Shown in pieces: positions 23,401 through 34,214 of a stretch of DNA of 64,000 bases (within the stretch, counting starts at the first letter, position 1; every line of letters begins with the position of its first letter). The position numbers were made by a program, and so were the translations under genes. The notes beneath the pieces were generated by a model. That model was not told the origin of the DNA and ran no database searches. It was given only the letters and a program-made list of their open reading frames with translations. The stretch spans positions 6,634,065 to 6,698,064 of the forward strand of contig CM024171.1 in the NCBI GenBank assembly GCA_013433145.1, given 5' to 3'. This stretch comes from Ascaris suum. Lineage: Eukaryota; Nematoda; Chromadorea; Rhabditida; Ascarididae.

Positions 23401-25884
23401 ACTTCAATGCCAAACGAATACCCTTACTAAAGCGCTCTGACAGCCAAACTGACCTCTGATATGACTACTGGTCAACGACAACCATGACGACGCAACTACC
23501 ATAAAGACGGCACTGCATGCAACAACCTCAGAAGAAGTCACCACTGCACATTCCTATTCAAATGCCTCTTTCTTAAATCTCAATTCTGCTCATTAAGTCG
23601 AATATAAATCCAAGAGGCCTGTCTTTGTCTCTGCCCAACAATCCAACGGCCACTCAAAAGCACTTCAATGAAACAGTTTGAAAAAGCACCATAACACTTA
23701 TGCCAAACTTAGTTCCTATCAATATCTGCCCTAACGCTATACTGGGCTCGTCGTTATTTCTAACGACAGTTTTACGCAGAAAGTACTTAGAAGATGACAA
23801 TGCATAGACACTGCGGCATAAAAATTGTCTTGCACAGCTTTGAATTTAGTATTGCACGAGCTTGGCACCTATTTCTGGCCGATAAGGTCAAAGCGCTTAT
23901 TCTCTCACCTTTCTGACTGTAGTTGCACCGTTTTGATGTCCACACTATTGCTGCTGTTAGGTAGTGAAAGGTATTTGTTGGAAGTGTTGTGGACGTTTGC
24001 CTTTTACCTACTTGCTGTCTCTTTTTACTGCCTGCCCCACCGTGATTTCTTGCAGTTCGAGTTCACATTTTTTTGGCTTTTTTCCTGATTCGGGATATTT
24101 AAACAAATTCCTCCTTCCTTACAATCAAATTTCAGTATACTTATTTCCCATGATACGAACTGGCTATCGAGCTTTCCGAACAAAAAGCTAAAAAGAAATA
24201 CGAGGAGTTCATGGAATGCATCGTTGACTTGCTCATCGCTCATTCTGCCTACTGGTTCTTGCTCGATCACCGACGCTCGACTCGTCTGCGGTTGGCTCGC
24301 ACATGACGGTTCCTATAACGTGCCCATCATTACTACATGAATTCTCTCGCACAGGAATAGTCTTTTAAGGAAAACCTTCAAAAACTACTACCGCTGACAC
24401 AATTTCCTCTATACACGTAAAATTAATTTCCAAACTTCCTCTCTCTAGCAGTCGTCTTTCAGCACAATTAAAACACCGCAAATTCTCTTTCCTTTAAGTA
24501 AGTAAATTCCTCAGTGTTCATAAATTAATGTAAACGAATGGGAATTAATTTCAGGAAATATCTTGTTTACATCTCATCTAAAACGCATTTGACAGCCAAA
24601 TGGTCGAAGAATTATCAAATTACTATTTGCAATAAGAGATGAGCTACCTGACCTAATTTCCGAAGTTTCAAAAACAGTCGCCAAAAGTATGCGAAAGTTG
24701 TTTCGCCACAGAATCACTGTTCTTCATCATTTAACTGCCACAATATAGCCCCAATATTAAACATTATACAAACGTTAAAGAAAGATCAAATTTCATTCAT
24801 AATAATAGCCATCAAATAAAAATACTCAACTTCGAGGATTTTCCCAGCTGCAATTGAAACTATTGAGTGGACATCTCGAAAAACCATATTAAATGTCGCA
24901 GAATATATCCTCGCGATCGCAAATGCAAACAATAATGAAATATTTATCGATAAGTTTATGAAAATAGGGAAAAAAAGAATTTTAAAAATAAATTCACATC
25001 GGAAAAACAAATCCCGGGCTGCTATTAAAACCTGGAAATGAGTAAACGACGCATGGCGATTCAACTTATACTATAGTATCTATATCAATTTAGGAACAAT
25101 AAACAACGAGGATATTTCATGTAGGGTTTTACGCACATTAATTCGTCTGGTCTGCGAGGCACAAAGAACTGGAATGAACTCCAGACACACAAACATTGAC
25201 AAGCAAATCCCTTACGGTTGACATGAAGTTTTTTGTTTTATATTGAATAGCGTCAGAGAGTCTGCCCATATTGGACTTTAATGCATAACTGCTTCGCCTT
25301 GACAACTGCGAAAATGCCGATCGACTCCAAATATCCGAGTTTTGACGCACCAGTCGAGGGACATCTTTATCGCTCATTTTTCTATGATGACTTTCTTCCA
25401 AATACCTGTTTCTCCAAATACGACGTGTAAATTTCGGTGCATCAATTGGCTTTAATAATCGAGACCAATCGACCTCATCCGCATTCTTCGCTGCACTCTC
25501 AAAATAACGCGACAAATTTGCGATCGACCCCCGCTTCAAATCCACATTTCTCGCTGATCTTTCGAAACATCGTGAAGATGCGCCTGCCGATGCATCAACT
25601 TCGCTTGTTGCAGAAGCACTTGGCAGTGGTTGAGAGTCATTACTATCTGCATCAAATGATATCGCCTCGTCACCTTGCTTATCCATACAAGTAATATAAC
25701 TCTCGTTGAGTGGTGGTCTATCACGAAGAACCAATGGAGAGACGTAGGCAAATGATGGAGCGTGCATGGATTTCGAACGACGCCAAGGCCGTATTGGGCG
25801 GTCGAGAGGTGATTGCCCATGTAGTAACTCATCAGACCGGTGTTCAGATGAATGATCACATGACGGCTTTTGCAGAGTTTCCAT
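2275..25884 (-). CDS. Diaphanous-related formin (CYK-1/Dia type), complete, 26 exons
   Basis: Exons in transcription order: 25884-25216, 24312-24202, 23111-22989, 22329-22207, 20662-20510, 19961-19786, 19116-18957, 18546-18397, 17924-17821, 16081-15950, 14393-14275, 13681-13533, 12982-12703, 12323-12139, 11442-11336, 10654-10536, 10041-9854, 8752-8654, 7835-7680, 7248-7057, 6121-6011, 5085-4966, 4234-4087, 3789-3694, 2920-2766, 2382-2275. Phases match at every junction and the total is 4,233 nt (about 1,410 residues plus TGA). Domains run GBD/FH3, coiled coil, FH1, FH2, DAD. Formins of this class nucleate and elongate actin filaments at the barbed end, feed on profilin-actin through FH1, and are held off by GBD-DAD contact until Rho-GTP binds. 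C. elegans has one such protein, CYK-1, needed for cytokinesis. All donors are GT except one GC at 9853. The first exon and the ends of exons 23 and 24 are the least certain. I saw no canonical poly(A) hexamer close to the stop. Confidence 0.9.
4966..11442 (-). CDS. Formin FH2 actin-nucleation domain (exons 15-22)
   Basis: In order: lasso region ([14 protein letters not shown], exon 15), linker ([16 protein letters not shown], exon 16), knob helices ([17 protein letters not shown], exon 17), [15 protein letters not shown] (exon 18), [14 protein letters not shown] (exon 19), [13 protein letters not shown] (exon 20), [17 protein letters not shown] (exon 21) and [17 protein letters not shown] (exon 22). 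These follow the mDia FH2 sequence end to end without a gap, at residues about 860-1242. FH2 forms the ring-shaped dimer that nucleates actin and tracks the barbed end. The usual GNYMN motif reads GNYMG. The donor after exon 17 is GC, not GT. Intron sizes run from 0.4 to 1.1 kb in this part. Confidence 0.93.
5395..5465. repeat. Near-perfect 71-bp palindrome in formin intron
   Basis: Two 35-nt arms (5395-5429 and 5431-5465) are reverse complements with a single mismatch (A/G near the arm base) around a 1-nt centre (GCGGCGC). It sits in the intron between formin exons 21 and 22. Transcribed, it would fold into an almost loop-less hairpin. No target-site duplication is obvious. It is best called a palindromic or MITE-like element. 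Confidence 0.92.
6233..6253. repeat. 21-nt G homopolymer in formin intron
   Basis: An unbroken G run followed by GGGGAGGGAGG on the plus strand (C-run on the transcribed strand of the formin). It lies in the intron between exons 20 and 21 and may form a G-quadruplex on the non-template side. Length is prone to sequencing error. Confidence 0.9.
8155..8244. repeat. 90-bp imperfect fold-back element
   Basis: Arms of about 40 nt beginning AAAGTARCCTACCTTCACTTA are inverted around a ~10-nt loop (TCGTCGGAGG). About 33 of 40 positions pair. It lies in the intron between formin exons 18 and 19, about 75 bp from a (TA)n array. Size and structure suit a small MITE; a transcribed hairpin is an alternative. 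Confidence 0.85.
8319..8413. repeat. (TA)n microsatellite, ~95 bp
   Basis: Uninterrupted TA repeat in a formin intron. It creates open Ile-Tyr frames in several registers, which are not genes. Confidence 0.97.
9121..9230 (-). CDS. Possible alternative terminal exon inside the FH2 intron
   Basis: An acceptor (TTTGAACAG) is followed by 110 nt of visibly more GC-rich sequence than the surrounding intron. In one phase it reads [17 protein letters not shown] and on to HLGSDPPED and a stop at 9121-9123; in phase 0 it reads [19 protein letters not shown] and stop. Joined from exon 17 directly (phase 0), or through 9813-9741 (phase 1, donor GTGGGT), it would make a formin cut short within FH2. It could also be the last exon of a small nested gene or a decayed fragment. 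I do not recognise the peptide. Confidence 0.28.
9805..9813 (-). CDS. Possible 9-nt microexon (MIE) in FH2
   Basis: On the minus strand, ATGATTGAG lies between a strong acceptor (TTTTCCTGCAG) and a GTAACA donor, 40 nt downstream of the GC donor that ends exon 17. Inclusion would keep the frame and add Met-Ile-Glu between EGEQ and FAATLAS. Skipping it also keeps the frame and matches the FH2 family more exactly (EQF). The same acceptor can also open a longer frame to 9741. Confidence 0.3.
12139..12982 (-). CDS. Formin FH1 polyproline domain and FH2 lead-in (exons 13-14)
   Basis: Exon 13 (12982-12703) encodes repeated proline tracts separated by Gly-rich spacers, with pure runs of up to 14 prolines near its 3' end. 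Exon 14 (12323-12139) adds two more tracts ([18 protein letters not shown]) and then the FH2 lead-in [12 protein letters not shown]. The junction (CCA GCA G / GT) keeps frame and rebuilds Gly. FH1 recruits profilin-actin and sets elongation speed. The spacers repeat as PPVTGG / PPVIGG / PRVTGG, so this exon has probably expanded by tandem duplication and may vary in length between individuals. The opposite strand shows an open poly-Gly frame, which is only the reverse of these proline codons. Confidence 0.92.
13533..14393 (-). CDS. Formin dimerisation end and coiled coil (exons 11-12)
   Basis: Exon 11 (14393-14275) reads [15 protein letters not shown] and continues with a DPDFRG stretch, the conserved end of the Dia dimerisation domain. 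Exon 12 (13681-13533) is almost wholly charged and alanine-rich ([20 protein letters not shown] and on through [11 protein letters not shown]), a short coiled coil leading to FH1. Residues about 634-723. The coiled coil is much shorter than in vertebrate mDia proteins, where it spans about 100 residues or more. Phase 1 at the exon 11/12 junction rebuilds GAT (Asp). Confidence 0.82.
15950..24312 (-). CDS. Formin GBD/FH3 regulatory region (exons 2-10)
   Basis: Exons 2-3 join to give [16 protein letters not shown] and [16 protein letters not shown], matching the Rho-binding GBD of Diaphanous formins (their 'SDEQV...MNLNEEK...KREMVSQ' stretch). Exons 4-5 give [14 protein letters not shown], the armadillo-repeat start of FH3. 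Exons 7-8 carry the later FH3 helices, ending in [13 protein letters not shown]. Exon 10 gives [17 protein letters not shown], the start of the dimerisation region. Residues about 224-634. In the family this part binds active Rho and, when Rho is absent, the C-terminal DAD. Several junctions are confirmed by homology running straight across them, for example exon 10 to exon 11 (DDIVVR then PNYFRLIEN). Introns range from about 0.4 to 1.8 kb. Confidence 0.86.
17197..17443. repeat. Inverted repeat (~58-bp arms) with CAGACACAC signature
   Basis: The left arm (17197-17253) and the reverse complement of the right arm (17386-17443) align along their length: CAACTTTrTTGACTC, then CTATCGArCATACATrCAAA, then CAGACACAC. 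The spacer is about 130 bp. It lies in the intron between formin exons 9 and 10. Pieces with the same CAGACACA/ACATACAT end occur elsewhere in the window, so this looks like two copies of a dispersed repeat, or one fold-back element. Confidence 0.75.
25216..25884 (-). CDS. Formin N-terminal exon, Ser/Arg-rich, 223 codons
   Basis: The frame is open from the first in-frame ATG at 25884 to a GTAAGG donor at 25215, phase 0, which fits the phase-0 start of the next formin exon (24312). The encoded segment is rich in Ser, Arg and Asp, and its last third is basic (for example [17 protein letters not shown]). It has no fold I recognise. In animal Dia proteins the region before the GBD is also variable and partly basic, so a disordered membrane- or Rho-contacting tail is a reasonable reading. 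An upstream in-frame stop lies before 25980, so the ATG is a sound start unless a 5' exon splices in. The link to the formin rests only on position, strand and phase; a separate gene with a stop at 25138 cannot be excluded. Confidence 0.55.
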
Positions 25885-26202
25885 TTCGGAATTACATTCG
25901 CCGATTCTTCCAAAACAGTATATAGAGAAATAGAGAGAAGTGTATAAAGCAGTCCGCTTAGAACGCCAATTAAAAGCCTGGCTTTACAAATCCTCACAAA
26001 AATATCCGTCATTAGACGAAGTGAACCAGAAAAATCACCGATTTCACAACAGCGAAGCTAAATAATAAATAATAACGTTCGAGCTAGTGAAGCTATGGGG
26101 CTATATGTTTGATGTTAGAGACATTAAACTGCACAACAGTCCCTTCTTACTCAATGAACAACAGTTGAGGATGAAATGAGAGATGGCCATCCTTGTAATG
26201 AA

Positions 26203-26700
26203 TAAGTTAAGAGCTACCGATTCAAGCGCTGCGCCGATATCGCTGCCCCTAATTAGTAGACTCAATCATTGACTCTGCTGCCCCTGATTGTGGGTTCCAA
26301 CAACATTCCCCACTACGTCATTCCATCATATCAATGGTGATACATTCAGCATATCAAAATCAACTAGCAAAGCCATGCTCTCTGATATCACATTTAGCTG
26401 GGAGACTGAAAAACTAATATAAGACAAACCTACAAAAATTTGATTTAACGGACAAAAGATTACCAATCCCACTAAAAATGAACGCGACGCCTTAATATTC
26501 TAAATTTTAGATGCAGAGAAGTGAACAACAAATTCTCCACTTTCGAAGAACATATATCCGCCCTCCGATAAACATATTGGGGGGTGTGGTTGAAACCCAC
26601 AATCAGTGGTAACGGAGTCAGTGATTGAGTCTGCTAATTATGGGCAGCGGTATAATCTCCTGAATCGGCGCAGTGGTTGAATCGGTAGCCGTTGACTTAA
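26203..26700. repeat. Pair of ~110-bp inverted repeats flanking ~265 bp
   Basis: The left copy (26203-26311) and the reverse complement of the right copy (26579-26700) share GCTACCGATTCAA, CTGCGCCGAT, CGCTGCCC, AATTAG, AGACTCAATCA and GATTGTGGGTT in the same order; the right copy has an extra ~11 bp. Identity is roughly 80% by eye. The layout fits a non-autonomous DNA transposon with long terminal inverted repeats, or two head-to-head copies of a dispersed repeat. The inner ~265 bp shows no transposase frame. Confidence 0.78.
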
Positions 26701-27496
26701 ACAGTAGGGAATTTAACCCCCCCCCCCTCTCCCCTCCTTCCATCTCTCTTTGTCCATCTGTAAAATGGCGATAACAACTTTTCTTCGTTGAACTGCAAAA
26801 ACACTGATCAGCGAAGTCACAGATGTGCAAGCCATGCGATTCAACTACTCAACTCAAAGCGGCGATTCATAGGTTCCCCTCCTCATATCTGAGAGGATGT
26901 ACAGGAGAAGGAGAATGTTCGCCTTCGATGGAAAAGCCCTATATCTCGATTTTGATCGCATTCATTTCATAGCTATGGCTGTAGTGATCATTCAGACGAT
27001 CCACTCTTTCGGCCTCACCCATTTATTCAGTATCATTCAGATACACTCAGATATGTCAGGTTAATCCGTCCAAAAATTGAATTCCTCCGTTAAAGTGAGT
27101 TCTAAATAAGGAGCAACAATATACCAATCGAGGAGAGTTGCAAGTAAGGCATTGGCACTCATAAATCATAGAAGTAATACAGTTGGCTAAATGCATTCAT
27201 GACTGTTACAAAGAAATATGTAAGCCACAATGCTGCACCTTTCACCATCGTACAATGAACTCACTACTGCAAAAGTTCCAATTGAAATTATATTCTACAG
27301 CACTTTCTTATGAAAGTTTCACCTCTTACAAGTGAGAGTGTTCACGAAAATGCAGTAAAGTCAACAAGCAGACAACCTTTTCAATAAATTCCACATATTT
27401 GTATATTGTCAGTGAGGGCTAATAGAAATAACTTCCTGTGTCAATACTGCAATGACGTAATCACTGCAAAACATTATTTCTGCACCTCACTCTTCA

Positions 27497-27499
<3 letters not shown>

Positions 27500-27574
<75 letters not shown>
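27500..27574. repeat. (TA)n microsatellite, ~75 bp
   Basis: Uninterrupted TA/AT repeat in intergenic DNA. Confidence 0.97.
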
Positions 27575-27577
<3 letters not shown>

Positions 27578-27627
27578 GAACGGATATGGCGGACAAAATG
27601 AAAGTGGTCAAGAATCAACGAAGAGAG

Positions 27628-27701
27628 CAAATGAACAAGAGAGGGATAGCAAAGGAAGATGTCTCAAATGAACAAGAGAGGGATAGCAAACGAAGATGTC
27701 T
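27628..27701. repeat. 37-bp tandem duplication
   Basis: Two adjacent copies of a 37-bp unit starting CAAATGAACAAGAGAGGGAT (27628-27664 and 27665-27701) differ by one base (AAAGGAAG against AAACGAAG). It is a recent local duplication just after the TA array. Confidence 0.93.
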
Positions 27702-28118
27702 CTCATGGTGGTGCTGTTTCGTCACTCTTGACTAATAAACGTTGAGGTGTGGTGAATACCTCAGAATGTTGCAAATCATCTATGCAGAAAGTTATGAATA
27801 TACTGAGTGGCAGCACGGAAGAACGGTTTCTGAAAGACTATTTTCGCCGACAGCTCTCTCAGCATAAAAAGTGGAACTGTACGAACACAGCATTCATCTT
27901 GCAGTAAACGATTCTTTATATTCTCTCCTTTGAAACTCCTTCGTTTTCTGTTTTTCAGGGTTTTACCGGTATCATAGCATCTTCAGATTTGCTTTTGCAT
28001 ATTATATTTAACACCTCTAAATAGACTTAGCAAAAGGACCGATAGGCAAATCGAAAAGCTACTTTCACCTGAAAATGACTGCAATCAAGAGAAAGGATAA
28101 CTACCTTGCTATTTTCAG

Positions 28119-28442
28119 ATGGCACGCAAAGAAAACAATGGAGGGGATCAGGGAAAGAAAAAGTCGCAAAACAAGCGCGATTTCGCACCGAGAGGCTCCC
28201 AATCCTCTTCGGATAAAAACTTTTGCTTGATTCTTTATGAAAGTGTTGAAAAAAAAATGAATAGTCTATCCAATGGACGCAAATCTTTAACAACAAAGCC
28301 TTCAGCCTCTTTACTGGCATCAATTGAGAAATCGAAACGAATATCGAAGAAAATTGGACAACGCCTTGGACATAAGAATACCGCTTATATGGGTCAGCAG
28401 GTTGAGTTGTGTTCACCTAAGCGTACCTATATGCATCTCTAA
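28119..28442 (+). CDS. Hypothetical 107-residue basic protein, single exon
   Basis: The ATG at 28119 is preceded directly by TATTTTCAG, a typical acceptor, so this may be a trans-spliced or 5'-UTR-spliced start. The frame runs to TAA at 28440-28442, and AATAAA follows within about 15 nt. The product is Lys/Ser-rich and hydrophilic (begins MARKENNGGDQGKKKSQNK; contains ASIEKSKRISKKIGQRLGHK), without a signal peptide or membrane segment, and I do not recognise it. A donor inside the frame (for example after AYMGQQ) could extend it into the downstream ORFs. The opposite strand is open too, which lowers confidence. Confidence 0.42.
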   Translation: MARKENNGGDQGKKKSQNKRDFAPRGSQSSSDKNFCLILYESVEKKMNSLSNGRKSLTTKPSASLLASIEKSKRISKKIGQRLGHKNTAYMGQQVELCSPKRTYMHL

Positions 28443-28545
28443 GATCTCATAAATAAAACAAGTTGTAATTGGAAAAACGTATATTTACTGAAACGATTGA
28501 AAGGACACCGCAATTATGACATAGGAAACGGCAATCCCTCTTGCG

Positions 28546-29396
28546 ATGTTGACAACCAAAACGCGACGTCAAATCAGTCAACCAAAATTGACGCACAAGT
28601 TGCTCAAATCGTGTACATTCACAAAAATCGACGTTGATTATTCATATTACAACGGCGCTCCCTTTAAAATACAAATTGGTGGGAAACTGAAATGTCCTAC
28701 TTCAATTAGGAATGAACGTAAAGTAGTTTATGAATGTACAAATTTACTACTAACGGCTATATTAACTGAAAACTGAATAAAATTTGTTGAAATGGCTTTA
28801 AACAGAACGTTTGAAAAATAAAACAACTATTGAATTGAGAGAAGCTGTAAAGGAAATTCCCAGGAAACAACTAATGTCTCATCTCAAAGAACAATGTGAG
28901 TACGAGAAGAGTATAACTGATGTAAACGAAGTAACGGTTGAATGCGATATCAAAAACACGATGGATTAATCGCTTACTTCGAGCTATACAGTGTTCCTAT
29001 CACATGTTTCATACTGATGGCTGCAATGACTTATGAACTTGAAAAACATAATGTCTCTGAATGGCTCACTCGATAAGAAATTTGCGCAGTGAAACTTTTG
29101 GCCATGGATCGATTCAGAGAGAAGAAAGATTTGGAAATCGCATTAAGCTGATCAGTTCACCTCGCATTGATATTATTGAATGAGTCGACAAATCAACGGT
29201 CTTGCTTTCTTATCAGAGAAACTTCGAAGAGTCACAACAAACCATCCGCCATTTACATCAAGCGAACCAAACAGTGCTTATGAGGAAGCAAAATACTAGA
29301 ATATTTAACAACAGCCAATGCGTTATTTGTTTACAAAAAGTTGATGTGATAAATTATTACTGCCAGCCGCTAATATTCTCTCTAGATGACCCTTAA
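28546..29396 (+). pseudogene. Cluster of broken plus-strand ORFs, possible decayed gene
   Basis: Four short plus-strand frames follow each other: 28546-28776 (76 codons, ends at a TGAATAAA), about 28808-28969 (open behind an AACAG acceptor-like site; KEIPRKQLMSHLKEQCEYEK), about 28975-29150 with stops inside (FELYSVPITCFILMAAMTYE), and 29202-29396 (contains NNSQCVICLQKV, a CxxC pair). Each has protein-like composition but they need frame changes or unproven introns to join. A gene with introns, or an old copy with frameshifts, fits equally well. CxxC is suggestive of a zinc-binding motif but too little to name a family. Confidence 0.3.
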
Positions 29397-29596
29397 AAAT
29401 TTCAGAAAAATACCACCAATTTCATATGTACTTTTCAAACAAATGTCGAAAACCTTCTACATTTTAGAGGATTAACTGAAAATTAAACTCAACTCTAAGT
29501 TGAATCACATTCCGCTTAGCCAATAAACATTTCTCACATACTGAGCTTAATCAGACTTAACCATCCCTCATTTTTCACAGCCAATTTCCGTTTTAG

Positions 29597-29797
29597 GCTT
29601 CGAATTTTCAATGAAAAAATCAAAGAAGACGACCTTAAAGTTAGCAAGGAATGCCCAGACTCGCTTTCGACGTGCACAAAGGACGACGAGGCGTTGTTTT
29701 CGACGCATCCTGATTGTCAACCAATCTGTTCACGGTTCATTGACAAGACATATGCCGCAAGGGTCAGCAATGACGGTCAGCGGTTGGGGGTGGGCAG
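29597..29797 (+). CDS. Internal exon of an unidentified Cys-rich protein
   Basis: A CCGTTTTAG acceptor and a GTGAGT donor bound 201 nt that are open in phase (2 bases carried in, 2 carried out). The peptide starts RIFNEKIKEDDLKVS and contains four cysteines in CPDSLSTC and DCQPIC, ending in TYAARVSNDGQRLGVGR. The composition and both strong splice sites argue for a real exon. The spacing of Cys suggests a small disulfide-bonded or zinc-binding unit, but I cannot name it. The partner exons may be the ORFs at 28.1-29.4 kb or lie to the right; none is proven. Confidence 0.48.
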
Positions 29798-32439
<2,642 letters not shown>

Positions 32440-32490
32440 ACTCTCTCTGTCCTTTCCCTTTCCTCTTCGAGAGCCGAACATCGAGTCGAA
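32440..32490 (-). CDS. Candidate 51-bp exon, basic peptide
   Basis: A TTTTATAG acceptor and GTAAGG donor enclose exactly 17 codons, FDSMFGSRRGKGKDRES, phase 0 at both ends. It could follow the acidic-protein exon at 42607-41348, which also ends in phase 0 and has a similarly basic, Ser-rich C-terminus, but 9 kb separate them and the link is a guess. Confidence 0.32.
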
Positions 32491-34097
32491 CTATAAAACA
32501 ACTCTTTTCAGTAATTCAACACGTTAATATACATTATTAATTCAGCGGAGAAAAAACTGCCGCATAAACTGTAGTGACCAACTGACCACAGCATTCGACA
32601 AAAAATTGTCTGCTGTTAGGCGCATTGAGTACAAATATCGGACTCGTTCATCATTGCGCTTACAAGATTATTGAAATTTCTCTCGTGCAGAATATAAAGC
32701 GCAAGGAAAAGGCAGCAAAAAGATTTGATATCTTGTTCAGCGTTTTTAATACTTCCCTCAGAAGTCTCATCGAAATTTGGAATGCAACCCTTCATGCGTT
32801 ATGAGTAGCTCCTTGTTTTCTGGGGAGACGTGAAGGGCAAAATAAGCTTTATTCGCCATATTTTCTTTCTCTCCTTCGATAATCCCACCACCAAAATTTG
32901 CGAAGAAGACTTCCGGTCTTTAAATGAAGCCAAATGATTGCAAGGGCGATCAGCCACTCACACAAAGGTTACTCAAGAGAAGACATGTGCTTATTGAATA
33001 AACAACAATAATGCTCACCACGCTGGCGATTATTCAAAGCAGAGGAGGAAGTAAGATGTCATGAAAGTTCTCGCTGAAACTATTTAGTCATCATTTAATC
33101 CCTCTTACAACCCTACCGTGTCGGCTCCACTCTTGCCTTAATACTACAAACCGAATGGCTCTTAACTTGAAAATGTTTCATCCATTACAAGAACACTCAC
33201 CAAGCACAACGGACAACACTGCGCCATTGCACATTCACTGCTTTGTTGCTGCAATGATGCTAGACCCAAAAACATACCACGAAACGAATGTCACACACAG
33301 ACGTCTTGCGGCTTACTTCCTTCGCATATGATCTGCGTTTGCCTAACACTCAACAAAAACGCCGATCATCATGCATTAATATTGTACGTTGAGGTTTATT
33401 CATTGTGCAATAGGAGATTGTTTTTATTTGTTTGCTCTATGAAAGATCACCTCATATACTCGTTTTCGCTCTTCGTTCCAGATCAGCAAGTCATAAATCT
33501 GCGAATTATTCGATCAATAAATCGGAGAACTTTTTTATTGCGGATTTTATTTACGATGATAAGGTAATGTTTCATATAATGCGATTTCTTCTTCACCTTT
33601 CATATGCGTAAGAACCACTTCTACGACCGAGAGAATACTGAGCGTGCAAGACGCAGAATGGACAAAACCCCGATTTCTACATAACGTCGAATTGCCGACT
33701 ACTCAAAAACACTGACAGCGATTAAATGTTTGAAACCGAGATAAAATGAAAGCTTGAAACCGGTGTGGAGGGCACGCGTTGTTGATGGGATTTTGGAAGC
33801 AGACAGACACAGAGATGGATGAAAGAAGATTCAGTCGGGCTTCAGAAAGATTCGCGTTTTGCATCGCTAAAAGTTTTTTTCCAGCTTTTCTTCTTTGCCT
33901 TAGCGGAAAAGCTATAAGAATATCCATGTGAATCCCAACGTCGCGCGCAGCTAACTTTTCCAAATCTTTTGACTCTGTAAAACTTTTGCTTACTTGGATA
34001 TTTTTGATCACTTCGCAAAGACCCACAAAACAAATAGGCTGTATTTAATCAAAAAGGAACAAGAAGAGACTCGTTCAGTGATAACTGTGATACTTAC

Positions 34098-34214
34098 GAG
34101 ATTCAATGCTATCAGCTCAAAGAATCTGAATTTTGTAAACATTTTGTTAATTCTTTTGATGCACACTTCGTAATTAGCTGAGTTGTGCGGATCAGGTGTT
34201 TTAAAAATGAACAA
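34098..34214 (-). CDS. Candidate exon with GTAAGT donor
   Basis: The frame includes PDPHNSANYEVCIKRINKMF and runs to a GTAAGT donor at 34097 in phase 0. The 5' limit is unclear, as no strong acceptor is visible before the open frame. A second open stretch follows at 34026-33703 in two frames behind a TTTTACAG acceptor near 33977. No family recognised. Confidence 0.25.

Larger units (their letters stand above)
25885..28118. other. Intergenic region upstream of the formin gene
   Basis: This is the likely promoter side of the formin (minus) and of the 28-kb ORF (plus). Apart from the repeats listed separately (26203-26700, 27500-27574, 27628-27701) I see no coding exon. An ORF at 26012-25536 overlaps formin exon 1 in another frame and is discussed under findings. 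Confidence 0.4.
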
